In this document: piece after piece, positions 4,386 to 5,417 of the stretch
Numbering within the stretch: position 1 is the stretch's first letter
Layout of the letters: each line of letters starts with the position of its first letter
Assembly: GCA_045596485.1 (NCBI GenBank)
Contig: JAZOCL010000108.1
Coordinates: forward strand, 1 to 5,417
Origin: SIG440 sp045596485
GTDB taxonomy: Bacteria > Bacillota > Clostridia > Monoglobales > Monoglobaceae
Length of the DNA stretch: 5,417 nt
Direction of reading: 5' to 3'
The notes under the pieces: generated by a model
The model's database searches: none
What the model was told of the DNA's origin: nothing
Seen by the model: the letters and a program-made list of their open reading frames with translations, nothing else
Made by a program: the position numbers and the translations under genes

Positions 4386-5417
4386 ATGGCTAGTTTAAGT
4401 TTAAGACAGATTGGTAAAATATATCAGGGTGGTGTTATCGGTGCAAAGGACATCAACCTTGAAATTGCAGACAAAGAATTTTTGATTCTGGTTGGTCCCT
4501 CGGGCTGCGGTAAGTCAACAACCCTGAGAATGATCGCAGGTCTTGAAGAAATTTCTGAAGGTGAGCTCTACATTGACGATACTCTCGTTAATGACGTTGC
4601 TCCCAAGGACAGAGACATTGCAATGGTTTTTCAGAACTATGCTCTCTATCCCCATATGACAGTTTTTGACAACATGGCATTTGGTCTCAAGCTGAGAAAG
4701 GTTCCCAAGGAGGTTATCAAAGAAAAGGTTCATGCTGCTGCAAAGATTCTTGACATTGAGCATCTTCTCGACAGAAAGCCCAGAGCTCTTTCGGGCGGTC
4801 AGAGACAGCGTGTTGCTCTTGGTCGTGCAATTGTTCGTGAGCCAAAGGTTTTCCTTATGGATGAACCCCTTTCAAACCTGGATGCAAAGCTGAGAGTTCA
4901 GATGAGAGCCGAAATTGGAAAGCTCCACCAGAGATTGGGCACAACAGTTGTTTATGTTACACATGACCAGACAGAGGCTATGACAATGGGTTCAAGAATC
5001 GCTGTTATGAAGGACGGTTACCTCCAGCAGTGCGCAACACCCATCGAGCTTTATGATGAACCTGTTAATATCTTCGTTGCAGGCTTCATCGGAAGCCCAC
5101 AGATGAACTTCATCAACGTTACTCTTGAAAAGAAGGAGGACGGTGTTCACCTTGTTAATGATAATCTCGACATCAGGCTTCCCGAAGGCAAGGGCAACCG
5201 CGAAGAGATTGCTGAATACATCGGCAAGGAAGTTGTTATGGGTATCAGACCTGAAAGCATTTATGAGGATGAAGCTCACATTGCTTCAATGCCTGAGGCT
5301 GTTGTTAACGTTGAGGTTGACCTGACAGAAATGATGGGCGCTGAAACATATCTCTATCTCAAGTGCGGCGAAACACCTATGATTGCTCGTGTTAACCGTA
5401 AGTCGGATCGTAGCCAT
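4386..5417 (+). CDS. msmX: Carbohydrate ABC importer ATP-binding protein (MsmX/UgpC/MalK family), 3' end cut by window
   Basis: 344 codons are open to the right edge without a stop; relatives run about 365-375 residues, so only the C-terminal end is missing. The protein is the cytoplasmic ATPase that powers CUT1-type sugar or glycerol-phosphate importers. Motifs in order: Walker A GPSGCGKST (37-45), Q-loop Gln83 in VFQNYALYPHMTV, signature LSGGQRQR (135-142), Walker B VFLMDE (155-160, catalytic Glu160), D-loop SNLD (163-166) and switch His193. The MalK-type regulatory/TOBE region follows, with GFIGSPQMNF (233-242) and MGIRPE (285-290). The start ATG has GGGAGG eight nt upstream. The gene has its own promoter, a terminator before it and no permease or binding-protein gene upstream, which fits a shared ATPase serving several importers (MsmX of Bacillus, MsmK of streptococci). 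Databases often label such proteins UgpC. The family is certain; the partners and the symbol are inferred. Confidence 0.93.
   Translation, partial: MASLSLRQIGKIYQGGVIGAKDINLEIADKEFLILVGPSGCGKSTTLRMIAGLEEISEGELYIDDTLVNDVAPKDRDIAMVFQNYALYPHMTVFDNMAFGLKLRKVPKEVIKEKVHAAAKILDIEHLLDRKPRALSGGQRQRVALGRAIVREPKVFLMDEPLSNLDAKLRVQMRAEIGKLHQRLGTTVVYVTHDQTEAMTMGSRIAVMKDGYLQQCATPIELYDEPVNIFVAGFIGSPQMNFINVTLEKKEDGVHLVNDNLDIRLPEGKGNREEIAEYIGKEVVMGIRPESIYEDEAHIASMPEAVVNVEVDLTEMMGAETYLYLKCGETPMIARVNRKSDRSH

Noticed and set aside
1..5417. CRISPR, insertion sequence, tRNA/rRNA, toxin-antitoxin or phage-defence system
   Set aside because: No spaced direct repeats, terminal inverted repeats, transposase, RNA-gene motifs or defence-gene signatures were seen on either strand; every long conserved frame belongs to a housekeeping family.

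Overview
The window looks like ordinary core chromosome from a low-to-mid GC anaerobic Firmicute, most likely a gut clostridium of the Ruminococcaceae/Oscillospiraceae type. This is inferred from strong AGGAGG-type ribosome binding sites, extended -10 promoters in A/T-rich spacers, and the protein style of GyrA, the ComF-family protein and an MsmX/UgpC-type sugar ATPase. The genus cannot be fixed from sequence alone. All four genes lie on the + strand. No rRNA, tRNA, CRISPR, insertion sequence, phage or plasmid feature was seen.

Layout: (1) 1-440 is the C-terminal third of an O-acetylhomoserine sulfhydrylase (metY), closed by a near-ideal terminator at 448-481. (2) An extended -10 promoter at 490-498 starts an approximately 115-nt leader and a ComF-family double-zinc-ribbon phosphoribosyltransferase-like gene (620-1357). 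(3) A weak terminator candidate (1392-1423) and a purine-rich, hairpin-bearing leader precede full-length gyrA (1521-4058, 845 aa). (4) The 327-bp intergenic region 4059-4385 holds a structured gyrA 3' UTR, a strong terminator (4218-4259), two TTGTGCAA repeats and a promoter overlapped by a dyad. (5) 4386 to the window edge is the ATPase subunit of a carbohydrate ABC importer (MsmX/UgpC/MalK family), missing its last few dozen residues.

The genes do not form a pathway. They are one methionine/sulfur gene, one probable nucleotide or competence-related gene, one topoisomerase subunit and one sugar-uptake ATPase. Terminators and promoters suggest mostly separate transcription units; comF to gyrA is the only junction where read-through looks plausible. 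gyrA is not next to gyrB here, and the ATPase has no transport partner gene upstream.

No undescribed system is evident. The points most worth a second look are the alanine at the quinolone-determining position of GyrA, the promoter-overlapping dyad and upstream repeats before the ATPase gene, the Gly-to-Cys change in the ComF PRPP loop, and the odd gyrA leader with a Shine-Dalgarno-like sequence far from any start codon.
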